Part shown: piece after piece, positions 27,701 through 42,700 of the stretch | How the letters are laid out: every line of letters starts with the position of its first letter | How positions within the stretch are numbered: the stretch's first letter is position 1 | From: Acanthaster planci | Taxonomy: Eukaryota > Echinodermata > Asteroidea > Valvatida > Acanthasteridae | Reading direction: 5' to 3' | Length of the DNA stretch: 62,000 bases | Assembly: GCF_001949145.1 (NCBI RefSeq) | Contig: NW_019091411.1 | Span: 954,328-1,016,327 of the forward strand | Notes under the pieces: generated by a model | Databases searched by the model: none | Seen by the model: only the letters and a program-made list of their open reading frames with translations | What the model was told of the DNA's origin: nothing | Position numbers and translations under genes: made by a program

Positions 27701-30700
27701 TACACTGTGTAATAGGTTAGCCTGGGCACATGCTCTCAAGAAGGGACTTGAGCATGACTATGTAATGTGTTAATATATGCAATGGTCATTCCATGAGGTT
27801 GCGGCACAATTTGTGATGGTGTCCTTGTTACATGGGTAACTTTTACCACCTGTCATGACCTGTAGAGGGGATCATTTACTCTGTAAAAGTAACACACATC
27901 TCTGCCTTCAGCCTTGCAAGATGTATCATTAGGAATCCACAGTGCAGTGAAACACTGTCACAAATTGTGCCCCGACTTCAGGGAATGACCCTTATCTCAT
28001 CTGAACTACTTCAGTAATCAGGATAAAGCATAGTTGGGGGGACCTCTTACATAGAATCTGGCTCAATGCGGAGCTATTTCAGTATTCTTTAAGACTTGAG
28101 GAAACACATGGAAACAGATAAAAACCACATTAAGCCCAGGGGAAATATTTCCAGTCATAGTCACATCTGGCCTATTTTGGAGCATATGCACTGACTTGAT
28201 ATCTGCTGAATGCTACCCAATGTAACACTTTTCTCCTGTTTGGGGGCTCTTACATAATGGTTGAAAAACATCACAATGTGACTAAGTCATCATTTAATGT
28301 GATTTGAGATGGGCTCAAGGAGATATATTGAACAAGAAAAAATGTGAGTATTGGAAGTGAGGTCTGAACAGATGGCAAATCAGACATCTCATTTACAAAG
28401 TCAACTACTCAAATGTGCTAGCCAGGCATTAAATCACATTTTGTTGGAACTGACACCGAGTTGTAACTATTCTCAAAATTGAGACTGGCAACTTACCATC
28501 GTAGGTCACAGTAATACAGCGTGGCGTACTTGAAACCCTGCAGGAAAGTAAGAAATGTTAATTTTAAACGTACTAATTGACTATGAAACTGTCTGATTCC
28601 GCTTGAGCAGAAACCAAAGAGGGCGTGTTTTGAAATGAAATTGACATGTCCTTTGGTACCTACTCACCACATAGGCGTACAAGTTTATACGTGTTTGAGT
28701 ACACGCAACAAATTTAGTCAGGAATGTAGGTATGGTCTTTGCGTGCGCGCAGAGTGCGTGCAAGAACCCGGCTGGAACACTTAGTACCATTTGTCTTTCT
28801 TTTGCTGGTGAGGGTGCACTTGTTCAGGGCGAATTCTCTTCAGCAAATACAGGAGATGATGAGTCAAAGGTGGTGTGATCATAGCCTCTTTTGAGTTTAA
28901 GGCTTTGCAAATGAAAAACACTCTTTTAAACCCACACACTATTCATTTGAGATTTCAAACAGAGGGACGCTTAACAAAAACAAGCCCGATTCGCGCCTTC
29001 TGATGCAAAATATAACGTAATTACTTAAACAATGGCCTCAAAGACGCAGTTATCAGGATGAGGTCACAAACATGCCTTGTGCAGCATTGAGAATATTGCA
29101 AGCCCAGGAAGCTTCAAACAAGGAGACTTGATGAGATGAATCAAAAAGATCTGCTTACCCATTGGACTGGACAGCATAGAAGCACATGATCTCATTGTTA
29201 GCTGCTTCGCTATCAGACCTGCCAATAGTCACCGTAATGCTAGCTTCTCTGCCTGCAGAATTCTCCACTGTAGTTAGTGCCGTCTTTGTTGTCCGCAGAG
29301 GGGACAGAGTCACAATATTACTGATGCTGTTGGTTATACAAAGGAATGGGTGTTTGTCTCCATTGAATAATATTCTAGTGCATTCTTCATTGGGTAATAT
29401 GAATCCACGTATGAAATAACTAGTCTCATAAACATATTTACACAAAGTTCTTTTTATCCAGAAGAAAAACACAGAGCAGAGGAGATTAATTCATTTCTAC
29501 TGTAATCCTTACCACTACAATGCAGGACTTATTCCAAAGTACAATTTAGGTATTATTGAGTATTATGAACAAGTGCTATCACAGAGTTTTACAAGTCCTT
29601 CCTGAAACATCAAACTAGGTTAGCATTTATGGAAGGTAAACTCTGGCTAGTTTATGCTCATTGACAGTCATAATTATGGTGGTTAAACATGGTAACCATG
29701 ATCCATGCAATGCAACTTTTTATGCGCATTCATGTTTTAAATAACTCCATTTTCAAGTTTGTTTAGTTTTTGAAAACTTTAGTGTTTTAAACTTTGGTGT
29801 TTTGGGGTTGTCCTGCTAATGCAAAATTCCATATTCATGTGCAATACTGTGATGTCACTCCAGGAAGAAAACTTCAATGTTACACTGATTTGTGAAAAGA
29901 AACTGATGGGCATTTGAATATTTTGCACCCCCAATTTTTCTTTTCCTGAGTGGCTTCATCCTTATTATGTCCATGTAGGTCCATGGCAATAAGCCAATGG
30001 GCAACCCTTTGTAAGAAATATTTTCCACGAGAAAATTTGGACTTCTTGATCTGGACAAAAAATAATCACAGCACTAAGGGAAAGTTTGCGGGTACACCAT
30101 GCGAAATTGATCTCTTTTATAAGAAAGGTTGTTTTGAGAAGAACCAGTGAGTGTAAATTCAATGTGCCAACCAGGATGTTCTGGTTGTTTTCAGAAGAGG
30201 GGACGACCGCCGCACCCTTGTCAAAACATCGAACTTACACTCACTAATTCTTCTGAGAATCATCACTTTTATAAAAGAGATTGATTTCACATGGAGTATC
30301 TATACCCTTTCCTTAGTCTAGCCTCCACCACACGAAGTATCAAATCTTACTTGACATCACAGTAACAATACCCCCCTGAGTGGTCCGGGGAATAATGCAA
30401 AATTTGAAATGTTTCCAAAACAGCACAAAATATGGCCTTGACAATCACTTTGTGGGATCCAGTCACAGATGAAAACTTCATCACGTGGACCCTTTGGAGA
30501 AAACTTTTTCAGTCAATGATGTTGTCCTGATTGGGTCGCTTACGTTATTCCATCAGCAGAGCTTCTGGCCACAATGTCAAAAGACCCACTGACATTAGTT
30601 CCTTGTGCGGCCACAGAGCTACCAAATGCTGGTGTGCTGGAGACGAATGTTGGCTCATCCTGGCAGACGCCACTGTCGCCGTACAGCTTCAGCACAAATT

Positions 30701-33700
30701 GGAGGGGTACTGTGCTAAGTACGTCACCGCCCTCCGAGTATCTGTCTTCTGCAACTATCGCCACACCGTAGAAACTGCGGTCGTTTGTAATGGAAGGCAC
30801 GCGGAGGGTGCATGGTCCCTTAGATCACACAGAAATCATTCAAATACTGAACAAAAACAAGTACGACTAAAAAAATGTGACCCACTCTGTGAAAATGAGT
30901 CTTAACTCGCCACAGCCACTTAGGAGTACAAAGTCCTTTAGAATAATTTTGCACAGTGTAAGTCAATAGTAACCCGCAGCATTTTTCACCATGGAGTATC
31001 CACTTTCATCGGGATGCCAAACTGAGTGATACATCCGAAAAAAAAAACTGCTCTTTCCAATACAAATGTAAGCTCAAAAAGTGGCTCTGGCAACTTAAGA
31101 CTCATTTTCACAGAGCGGGTCACATGTGCACAAATCAGGGGTGAGATGGAAGAGTGAAAATAAATCCACAAAGTGCCAAGAAGAAGGGTTGTGACCATGA
31201 CACTGACAAGTGCATGATTGAATATTTTGACATTCAACTGCACCAAGACCCATGAAAGTAGAGATAAGATAGATATGTTTGAAAAAAAAAAAAAAAGAGT
31301 TTTAAAGAAAGAACAACTTTACAAGTAAATTTTCCTGTTGTTGGGTACAGCATTTAGCTGAGATTTGGTAAGGGATCGTACATATCTGAATATTCTAAGA
31401 ATCAGCACAGCCCTGGGGTTGAGACAACAACCAACAAGAAGCTGAAAGAGTTTTGTTCTTCCTCTTCTTCGGTACGTGGCAACACATTCACTGAATGTAT
31501 AGCCATGGGACCAGACGTAGTGGCACAGAGTTCATTTAAGTTCCTATCCCGAGATCTGATAAACTCAAGAACCGGATCCCCAAACAAGCTGATTGAAATT
31601 GTTGAGACTATTGTATCAGGAATCCTGTTCCAATCTCTACAAGTTTTAGGTACAAAGGAGTACAGGGCTTTAATAGATGACAATCATGCGAGTTCTATAA
31701 CCCAACAGGTTATATGGATCGACACAAGAAGATGTCTTGGGACCAAGTTGTACAGTAGTTGATGTGGTTTATTTGGCTGGCTCGATGTACGGCTCTCTGC
31801 CTGATTATCAGATCTCATATGGATTTTATACATTTACTGGACATTCCATTTTTCATCCATCATACAAGTTTCCTTGCCTTATAAGGTATTGGCTAATAGT
31901 CCTTTGAATATTAATACAGCGTGAATGAATGTGTTTGGTTCATTTGGATTTGAGGGTAGGGCTAGTCAAATTAATGAATACTGACTTTTCCTTATAACGC
32001 CGGTGGACTGCCTCAATGGCCCTTCCGGTCCAGCCCTGCTTTCCTCCCCAAGAGTCTTGTGGTTAAACCAGCCATTCCTTAAGTGAGTCTCATTACTTGG
32101 AAAGCGGTTCTACTCTTGAAGGTCAATCCGTGCAACTTAAGTAGCGATACAACATGTGCTATTGTAACATGGTGATAATTCTCTCCCAGAAAGCAGTGAA
32201 ACGTGCCTTGCATTTTTTTTTACATTTTTCAGTGCATAACATACTAGCAAAGAGCAGTCGACCAACACAATGGATGGATCAGATTCACTCCGATTCTGAT
32301 CAAAAGATCACAAGAGAGAGCACACCCACGCATATTAGATGCCAAACGCACACACACAAAAGTAGAACACCAACACGATTTCACTTTGGAATTTTTAACC
32401 TGCTATTTTTTCCTACATTTTGTCTGACTACACCTGCTTTGGTTGGACAAATACCCACACTGGTCAGAGAATGTTACACGTCTGGAAGTATTTTCCGGTT
32501 CTTTTTTGGTAACTATGTGCACAGCAGCAGTGAAAATCTGAATGACTAAAACTTTACCAAAAATCCTGAATTATAAACAAACTCCTGACAAATTTCCAGT
32601 GTTTGGGTGGCCCTTTGCTGACATAATGTTGTGAGCACTGACCCAGTACTCACTGCAGTTACAATTTTGTTCCACAATGGAATAACCAGAGAGACAAACG
32701 TACCGGTACATTAGAGAGCCAGGAAGAAAGTCAAATAGATTTTGCTTCATTACATTGTTCTCCAAGATACTACGCTACTCTGATCCTAACACAAGGTAAT
32801 CCAGAGGAGGTAGATTCAATTAAGAGCAATCTAGAGCATGATCTAAACAACCACAACACCCACAAAAAAAACATCTTACAGAATCCAGTGCAAACACATT
32901 AAGCTTTTACATTGCATTAAAAGGGGCTCTTCAAGTTTTTTAATTAACCTGATTAGTGGCCATGAGAACTTGTTGGGTCCAATATGATTGAATGAAGTGA
33001 AGAATACATTTTGCCTATATAAATAAATATAGCAGATCTAGAGGGAATCTGGTTCGTAAGTGACTTTGTCACAAAGGCGGACGTGCCACGATTTGCATGC
33101 TCCCATTGGACAATCACTGAAGTTGCGAGTTAACTTCCGGTTCCATGTACCTGTAAGCAGCGATAAATGCATGTAACCCTATGTGCATTGCATGTGCAGT
33201 GGATGTGGTTTAAACTGAAGTGACGTCACATTTACGAACCAGATACATCTATCAAGGATATCATTTTGTAACTTTAGAAGCAGAAATTCCCATTCGAATC
33301 TCTTCCCTGCTATGTTCAGTTCCACCACCGTTTGAGATGATTCCCCAGTCCTTTGTTCGATAAATGCTGGGCAACTCCTTTTTACACAAAATGGTGGATC
33401 CCCTATTGTGATGTGACCCTGACACTACCTGGTTGCAACACAGCCAACAAAACATTCCACCCATTTGATCACCATACTCCCATTTAGAAAGTTTCCAACA
33501 GACCGCTTTCATTATGGCTCTGTGAAAGCAGGTATCCTCTAACCTCAACAGGTCAACTGCATTATTCTGACAGTGCAAAGCAGACAGGTTTTTATCTCAG
33601 AGTGAAGTAATATCTGCCCGTTCATTCCCTTCCCAACCCATGTTAAAAGCTGCTTCTCCTCTACCAGGAACAAAGACTTGAAATGAACACCCCTTTCGAC

Positions 33701-36700
33701 ATTGGAGGCAATATTTCCATGACACCTGGTATTTTGAAAGAAAATGTAAAGACTGCTCACCAGTGTTAAATAATGTACGTAAAAAATGGGGGCTTATCAA
33801 TTTTAAACGAGCAAACATGACCTGTCCTTGGAACAATTAAGTGGACAGCTGACTAGATGACATACAGGCATCACAGAAACTTGGGATATTTTTGGTACAG
33901 ATAAGAAATTCATAAGAGTCATACCTCTGATCCTGCAGGATTGAAGCTGATATCTACGAGTTGACATAATGCAAAACAAGAGTCAGCGAGAGAATTTGCA
34001 TTGTCTGCCTCCCTGCACGACACGAAGTCGCCATCTTCATCCACAACTGTGAAACAGGCAAACACACATTAGCACCGCACAGCCAGGGTAGGCATTCCTT
34101 TAGTTAAGCAAATTTGGTGAAAATACTCCTTTGTTTGAAACGTGAATGTTGTTTTGAGCTAGCTTTTTAATGATGATTTCCTCGACTGGTCTTCAGTTTG
34201 CAACAGATGGCCCTTGCCCCTGTACCTGTTTCTAGAGAGGGGGGAACCTTGTGTGGACATTCCACACAAGGTTTCCCACACAGCGCAGGACACCTAACTT
34301 TTGTTCCGACGTCCATACAGTGATTTAGTAAACAGGAGACCACACATTCTTGTGCCAGGGTTGTGGGACAAACACACGGCATTTCATCAATTATGTGGGC
34401 ATCAAAAGCACTGTGGGAACTCAGAAATGTCCCCCCCCCCAACTTGGTCCTAATTTGCCACACAAAAGAAACTCTCCCTTAAGAATGCTGTGACGGCCTG
34501 CCCACATGCATACCAGCACGGCAGTTGCGGGAACTACATAAATGTTGTAACACACAAGAATGCTATGGAGACCAATTGATGTCCCAATAACTCATTCTAA
34601 ACTTTCCAAGCAAAACAAATCATCCCCTCATTGCGGTTCCATGGCCTTATCCCCACTACTGTTGGCCCACCCCAAGACTGAAAATCAGATACTAAACTAA
34701 TGGGGACAAAGCTTCATGCATAAAAAGACTATGAGGTCAGTATTTGGCATTGTGGGAACACTGCTCAAATAAACAACTTCAGCTAAAGAATATGCAATCA
34801 AGATATCTTTATTATTTTGATATAAAGGAGGGTTGTGACAACTCTCAGAAAAGACAAAGTCCCATCCAGGTCAAATTACATCTCTAAGTCACCTTTCAAA
34901 TGGTTAGTCAACGGAGGGTCTTCCAACATTGTTGCAGCTTATTACACAATGTTGCTGCACGCCACATGACAGACTGCCCTGACCAAAAGTGCCCTTATTG
35001 CCAAAATTTCTAAATAGGCTAAGACAAAGTCCTTCAAGTCAAATTCTGCAAAATTTAAGGTGCTCGTATCTGAAAATAATGTACAAAAATACCTAAACAA
35101 GCTACCCTGTTCATCTGGAATGCATGGTGAGATTTTGGTTCAGTACCAATTCAAGCCCTTACTTGGAATGCGTATGTTGGTTGTACATCCACGTTGAACT
35201 GGCACTTCAGGGAACATTGAAGTGATGGGTGGGTTGTTTATCTCTCCATTATTTGACCGTCGAGTCAAAACCATGGATGTCCTGAGACCATACTGGAATA
35301 CGGTGTTGTCCCCCTGTGAGGTCGGGACATTACTGGCCCAACAGCATCCACTATACCTGTTGATTGGAATGCATCAGGGGCAAAAAATTCTTCAAAATGT
35401 TTTCACAATCCGGGGGGTTGCCACTTTGGACATAAAATTCCTGTTTCTTAGTTCGATTCTAAATGCATAAAATACAAAAGCAACAAAGACTGGCTGGTAT
35501 TGCTGCAACACAAATTTAAACAGCGAAAATCTGTACCACAAATTCCCCAAAGTTGGACATGTGACATATGTCACCTCCTCCAGTTTCACAGAGCATATTT
35601 TGCACGCAATAAATTTGCTTGCATGGTATTTCCATTTGAATGATGCATAAACCAGCTATTTAGGCAAATGCAAATGACTGCACTTACCCTAGAAAATAGG
35701 GTTCAGAGCTGCCGACCGGAAAGAACTTGGAAACCACTGTAGTGGACACCCCCGAGCTCCACGACACATCCTGGTTGTAATCCGTGCAGATGAAGTCTCG
35801 TGCATCCTCGATGAGGTTGAAGTTGTCAGGACAAGTCAGGCCACTGTTGGTATCTCTGCGGCAGGTCATGTCCCCTCCCGGTATCCTGAGAAATGTTTCC
35901 ACTCTGTTTGTGGTGCAGTACACTGAATTGAGTGGATTGAGCCATGCCACCCGGTGCGAGACCTCAACCTGCATAATGAAATCAAGATGCAAAGATGAGA
36001 TACCCCAAATGGAGGGAAGATATTAGCCAATGCCCCTTTAAACTGTTACATAAAGAGGTGTCACACTGGCAGTGGAATCAACCTCTTTGAGATGCTCAAG
36101 CATTCTGAAAGTTCAAATCCTTGGATACCATTTTCTCGCAAGTAAATGAATTGTAGAGCCTATGCTAAAATCACATACATTGTAACATCCCTTTTTTATG
36201 GAGTAAATAAGACAGCAATCCTTTCCTTCTGAACCATGCTAATGTGGATGTGTTCCATTAGCGGACAACCCTGACCCTGGGATGATCTTGTGTGCTGTGT
36301 CAAATGAGCAAGAGAGTGGGAACTAGGTTGAACTCCTGTCTAATTGAATGCACCTTATAACACTTGTATGTTTTAACTTCCAAAATTGGTAAGAATTTTC
36401 CATTTTCTAGTAATACCCTCCCCTGATTCCTCAATCCTTCGGTTGTGTAAAGACGTAACTTCCTCAGGCTGTGAAGGTAATTTTGAAACAGAAAAGGGTT
36501 TTAAATTAAGTTCAGACCAGGCATGTGTAGCAAAAAAAAGACAGCAAAATTGTATTTGAACACATTTTAGGTATGAAAGTGCTGGACCAATACTTCCAAA
36601 CACTTTGTATACTAAATGGCGTATGACCTTACATTTCACGACACTACAATGGCAACTGGCCAGCATGCAAATGAGAGACAGTAGTGGATTCAGGTGGGTG

Positions 36701-39700
36701 CACAACCATTGTTTTTTGGGGGGTCTTTTTCTGGAAAAATTTTACTTTAATTATACCTCTACCAAAATCAGTTTGCACGGAACGGCAAAAGCTTCAACAA
36801 TAATTATTTAGTTGTATTAAGGATTGTATAAATGCTTGTGGCACAACCTCCAATTTTAAGGCTTTTGTCAGAAAATCTTCATGCAATACAGGGGTTGTAT
36901 GGAATTCCATATCTGCTGTCGCCTGTCGCTCGTCGTGTGTCATGCGTCGCCTGTCGTGAATTGTACTGCGGATGAGTTGGCCTAAACATTTTTGCTGAAA
37001 ACATTTTTCCCAAAAAATCTTGGTTGAGTTCTCAGAAAGGCAACATTTTTGTTGTCAAGGGGCTGGGTTAGTCTAGCATTAATGGCATTAATTATGAGAC
37101 TACATATGCTTTACAGGCAGGATCTGTACTTGCCTATTGGAAAAAGATCCTCAGAAGTGAATGGAATCATCACAATATCATTTGTTAAACCCGGCTTTTG
37201 CAGGTCATATGCAACCCATTTGAACACTGTTTATAGAAAAAAAAAGCCGAATAGCTAATCCCCCCTCCATTGTTTTTAAACAATTCAAATCAAATATTCT
37301 GTGGTGTAAAACACACTGAAGTTGCAAGCCTAATTTTGTTTCAAGATGCATGGGTATGTGGGGCTATTGAATTAAATTCATGTTCTGCCTTAGAATATTG
37401 CATAGAGTCCTGCAACAAAAGAAACTACGAAGGAATTGTCCAAATGATGAAACATTGCATACCTTCATGTCATGTTTAGAGGTACGAGTGAATTCAACTA
37501 TAACATCCACATTGCGGTATGTGGTGTATACCTTACCATACCATATTAGATAGCACGCTTCAGTCTGGTGAAATTCTCTTGAAAATATGAGATAAAAACA
37601 GAAATTTTAAAGAGGTAAACCTTGGAATGGAGTATGATGAGAGTGCAAGGAATGTATCATAATAAGAACAATATCAATCTTGAGAACGTTTTTAAAAACT
37701 TACACAGTTGAACGGAAACAATAAAAAAAAACACAAGTAATGGTGCTATTTCTACTGCAATATCCAAACAAAAAAAAATTCATGCGTGACAGGCGACGAG
37801 CAATGCATGATGGACAATTGCAGATACTGAATTCCATAGGGGATGAAAGTTCCACTTTTCTGTGTTCTTAGTACTATACGGTGACTAAAAGTGTTCATCA
37901 ACTGACCTACTTTCTGACCCATTTTTCACCAGTTTTACTGAAATAAATCTGGGAATAACAGACTGTCAGACTTTTACATAATTCTGAACACAACGGGATA
38001 GTTATTTTCAAACATTTTGGTGTTCCTGACCAATTCTGGTGGGGGTATTTAGACCAAGTAAGTAAAACTCTTCCCCCCCCTTTCTTCCCGATTCTCTTTT
38101 GCTCTTTAGGGGTAGGCCTAATTTAATAAACTTTTAAAGACAAAAATATGCCATGACGCTAGTATGTTTCAGATTCACCAACACTCCCCCCCCCCCTTTC
38201 AGGGTATGCGGTCTATCTGCTACTGCTTTCGGGGGCAGGCTGGGCCAGGTGGACTCCGCACGATGCCCAACCGTACTACCGTATGGAGCAACCTAGTCCC
38301 GGTAAAACTCGGACCCTTCGGGTTGCCTGTTGTTTATTTACATTTTTACTCGGACTGACGTTAGATACGAAGGGAATGTAATGCAGACTACCGTCCACGA
38401 TCCAACCTACAGGGTCGGGGAAGGGAGATTATTCAAGATATTGCTGACACAGTCTGCGAGAACGAACACAGCAAGAAACTCGGAAAGTCGGTAATAGTTA
38501 ATACTAGTACTATGTAGTAGTAGTACTAGTACTAGCAGTAGGCGCCGAACTTTTCTCCAAAACGGTTTGGGCCGAACTTACGTGCGCACGTACTCCCAAC
38601 TCGAACTTTAAGTTTCAAACTCCGCGCCGGCAAACGAGAGCCCGGAGCGCCCCGTTTTTTAGCTCCATGATCAAAATAAAAAAGACGGCCATTCACAATA
38701 GTGCGCCTCCATTGATCTCCATTATATAATGGAGATCAGTGTGCGCCTAGCCTGGCCTCCGGCCGAGAGTTTGCAACGCGTTGACCAATCACAACGAGCG
38801 AATTCTGTCGGCCGGCCCTTTCCAAACGCGTATCGGGTCGTCAAATTTCGCGCATTGTGATTGGCCAACGCGTTGCAAACTCTTGGAGGCGCACTATTTT
38901 GAACTTTGAGCTCTTGTTCTATGTGGTTAAATGCAATGAAAAGTGCTCTTTTTTAAACACTATAAAAATTACCCATGCTTTCACGGAGGGCGCTGTTCCT
39001 ATTATGTCATCTACGGAATTAAAACAGTTCAGTGCATAATTATAGTTTTTGCTATTAAAATTGTGAAGCCAGAATTAACTTGCTGAAAATGTTTCCAAGA
39101 AGGGGAATGGTGCTTGCTTATTGTTATGCACAACGACTCAGCAAAGAAGACGAAAAATTAGTTCAACAAAGTCAAAAACAATGTTTTCTGGAGCGAGATT
39201 TGTGTGGACAATTGAAAATATAATTGGCTTATCCACCAACAAATGAAACGAAATGGAAAGATTACGGACAAAACAACAATTCTGTATACACAATAAAATA
39301 ACTGAATTTGCGATCTTGCTTGATCCTCGTGGTGTTTTATTGGCAGCTGTTTTTGTCTGTGTTTTCTTTGCTATTACATGTAACTGCAACTTGTCGCAGT
39401 GACTACGAAATAGAAAGAACAATATATAGCATTAAATTACTTTTGCCGTCGTGATTTTTTTTTTAAGATTTGGATGCACTTTTCCATTATCCATGCAATG
39501 TTTATCACATTGTCACTCCAAAACATCAAGTTTCAAAGTCTTTCTACGAATTTGGCTAACTGACTAACAACATGTTGACCACCACAGGACAGTTACGTTC
39601 ACGAAAAATAAAATGCGCTCTTTTATTGCGCTCTTTTATCACAAGGAGTGATCATGAAATCTCATAAAATACCTTTTTGAGTGAATTCCGTAATGAAAAT

Positions 39701-42700
39701 AATTCAAATAAAACACAAGATCGTAAAACAACTTGGCTATTTATTCCCAAAATAAGTCTAGAAAACTAAGCGTTCGATAAGGGCAATAACTGCACGTGAA
39801 CACTTCAGGTACACAACCTAATAAAAGCAACTGCGCAGGGGACAAACGGACCTTTCGGTGAAGCAGTTGGTGCGTAGCAAGCATTCGCTAGTCCGCACAC
39901 GCTCTGGCTATGCACGCACCGGTGTGAAGGTCTCACTAATTTTCCGGCGTGCCGGGATTTCCGGAAGAACGCGCCCGATAAATGAGCACGACGCCGCAAC
40001 GTGCCCATTTATCTGCATTTGGCGCAGTGGCGTACGAGGAAATATTATGCATAGGAGACTGTAAAATCGGGGAATTACTTTGACTTTGCCACTTTCATTA
40101 TTGAATATTCAGCAAGACAGACATCTGCCCCTTGTCAGACCTTGACAAACGGGTGTTTATTATTTTCAGTGATTATGAATTTGTTGGAATTGAGTGCCGG
40201 TAATCATGGGGGCGGGCCTTTATCTAATGTCTGTTCCAAATGTACACCCGGCCGCCTTTATGTATGAGGGTATGGCTTCAGGGCAACAAACCTAACATAT
40301 AGGCATAAACATCATCAATAATATGCATGCCCCGGCCCAAAGAACAAAACTGGACAGCGCCTAAAATGCGTGGGTACGATCTTTCCGCGCCATGTTGGTT
40401 CTCACCATGCCCTGCGCGATCTAACCCCTGGTATTGTATAATTAAAGGATGCATGCCACCGGATCGTTGGATTTCTACGCGCGAGCTCATTAATTTTTTT
40501 TTTTTGATCCGACAACATTTTTACAATAAAACATGCCGTAATCAGGAGGGATCATAGAAATATTTCTCTAGTCCCAGATTTGGGAGTGATAGTTTCCAGT
40601 TAGGGGTATTTCTTTTACAAATAGCCCCAAATTGCGGGCCAATTTGGATAGAGGCAGGCGGCTACATTCAGAGCTGAGCGCATAATATTGCTACTATTTT
40701 GGGGGTGTCTTCGGGGAAAGGCGAATATAAAAAAGAATTTCGTGGCTTACCCCCATAAAATTGAAATGAAGAGTGATCTTCTGGCCAAAGTCTGGAATTA
40801 CAGTGAAAAACGGAGGCCAACCTCTTCCCAAAAATCTATAGGCGGCGCTCTTTCGGTCTGACTTTGCACTGTTTTCTATGGGCGCGTATTTGGTGTAGTG
40901 CAACCTTAAACATCCCACTGTTGGGATACATAAATTTGGACCCACCCATAAAGCCTTTATTCCCGTTTTGTTCCCGGTGAACAAAACGGGACTTACTGCA
41001 CATACCTTCAGGTACTAGTTTGGGTCGTTCGGCAGTGTTCGGTTAGTGGCCGGAAATCCGAGCACCCCGGAAAACTGAGACTGTTATACCAGACATGTCA
41101 GAATTCAGAAAGCGGTAACTGGCCAGATGTTGTGGCCCAAGCAGTTCAAACTCCTTTGCCCCTCCTCCATGATGTGTATAAAAGGCACTAGCCCGAGAAC
41201 CACAAGCACGCGTACTACATTCATTTGCACTACAGTTTTTGGTTCAAAATGACGTCACACTTCGGTACTCCATGATGTAATTTAATACAGTTATATGATA
41301 TCAGACCTTGTTAGGATTAGGAATTGACAAACGTTTGCACGATACCAAGAGCAGAATATAGGGAAAGACTGGCCAATCTGCTATTTTAAAAAAAATGGAA
41401 CGGGAAGTACTCAAAGGTCACGGGGAAGGGCGCTTCAAGTAATTGGTAAATAAAACTTGGAATGACGTAATATACCGCACAAAGGTTACAGTGGCGGGAA
41501 AGGCGAAGATTTAGCGCACTGCACTTAATTACACCATTAACCCCCCCCCCAATCTCATTACCAATTTCCAGAGAGGCAACACAAAGGTTGTATAACTTGC
41601 TAAGTGTGTTAGCCAGTTTTGTTTCATGGCATACTTATTCACTGTGAATGAAATAAAAGTATAAATAACTTATGTGTGCATTTTCCATCACTGATCAGCT
41701 AAAAATCAAACAAAACAAAAACAAGTTTGTTTGATTTTTTTTTGTTTACCTTTTATTATTTTTTATTCTAACAAAATCGTCGAGCTTTTAGGAGTACATC
41801 ATGGTGTTTCATGGTGTCGGGACAATTCCCAGAGGGCAGATAACTCATCAGCAACAAGCCGACAACTTAACGGCGAAAAGAGGTTACTTCAAAACTATTT
41901 TATAAGCATGATTTAAGATAATTTTCATCCCTTTCCTCCTTTTTCGCGCCCCCCCCCCAGTACCTATTGCCCCCTACCTCGCCCATGACTCATAATAAAC
42001 ATACCGTACTGCCCATTTTGTTTTCCCACACGAAGCAACCTGCACACTACAACGGGGACACACCAAACTTGCACTCACCAGTTAGATTCCACTCTTTGTT
42101 GAAGAACAAACAGCATAAAATTTCAAACACCATGATGCCATGATAAACTTGCACATGCTAGAGGGGAGGGGTCTGAGAAAGAAAGTCACGCGCGCCAAAG
42201 TCAAACCGATGCACGCAAACTAGACACGCCCAAGATCGTCTTCAGTCAACCGTGGCTTGGTGCCTTGTCTGTTGGTAGAAATCAGCCAGCTTGTTGTCAG
42301 TTTAAGTAATTTGTTAAAGGTCATTGTATTTAGGTGCAAGTGATTTCAGATACTGTTCAATGGACTTTTTAAGCTGGGAGTTATCTTCGGTACGAAAGGA
42401 GGGTAACGGTGGAAGTTGTCCATTTTCGTTGAGGGAAAAAGGTCATTCTATCAACTGTTTTACCTCATGAAACGTCGCACTTAGAAAAGGAGGGTAAAAG
42501 AAAAGAAAAACTTAGAAAGGGGGAGTGATATTTCACACAATCCCCTGACCCTGTTCAACAGGACATTTAGGCATTGAAGTGCCGCAGTGCGATTGATGCA
42601 TTTCCAGTACACAGTACTTCCCTTCGTGGTACATACATTACCGATAATAGTCGAGAAATATATAATTGGGTGAGACATATGTGGAACTGGGGCCTTGGGA

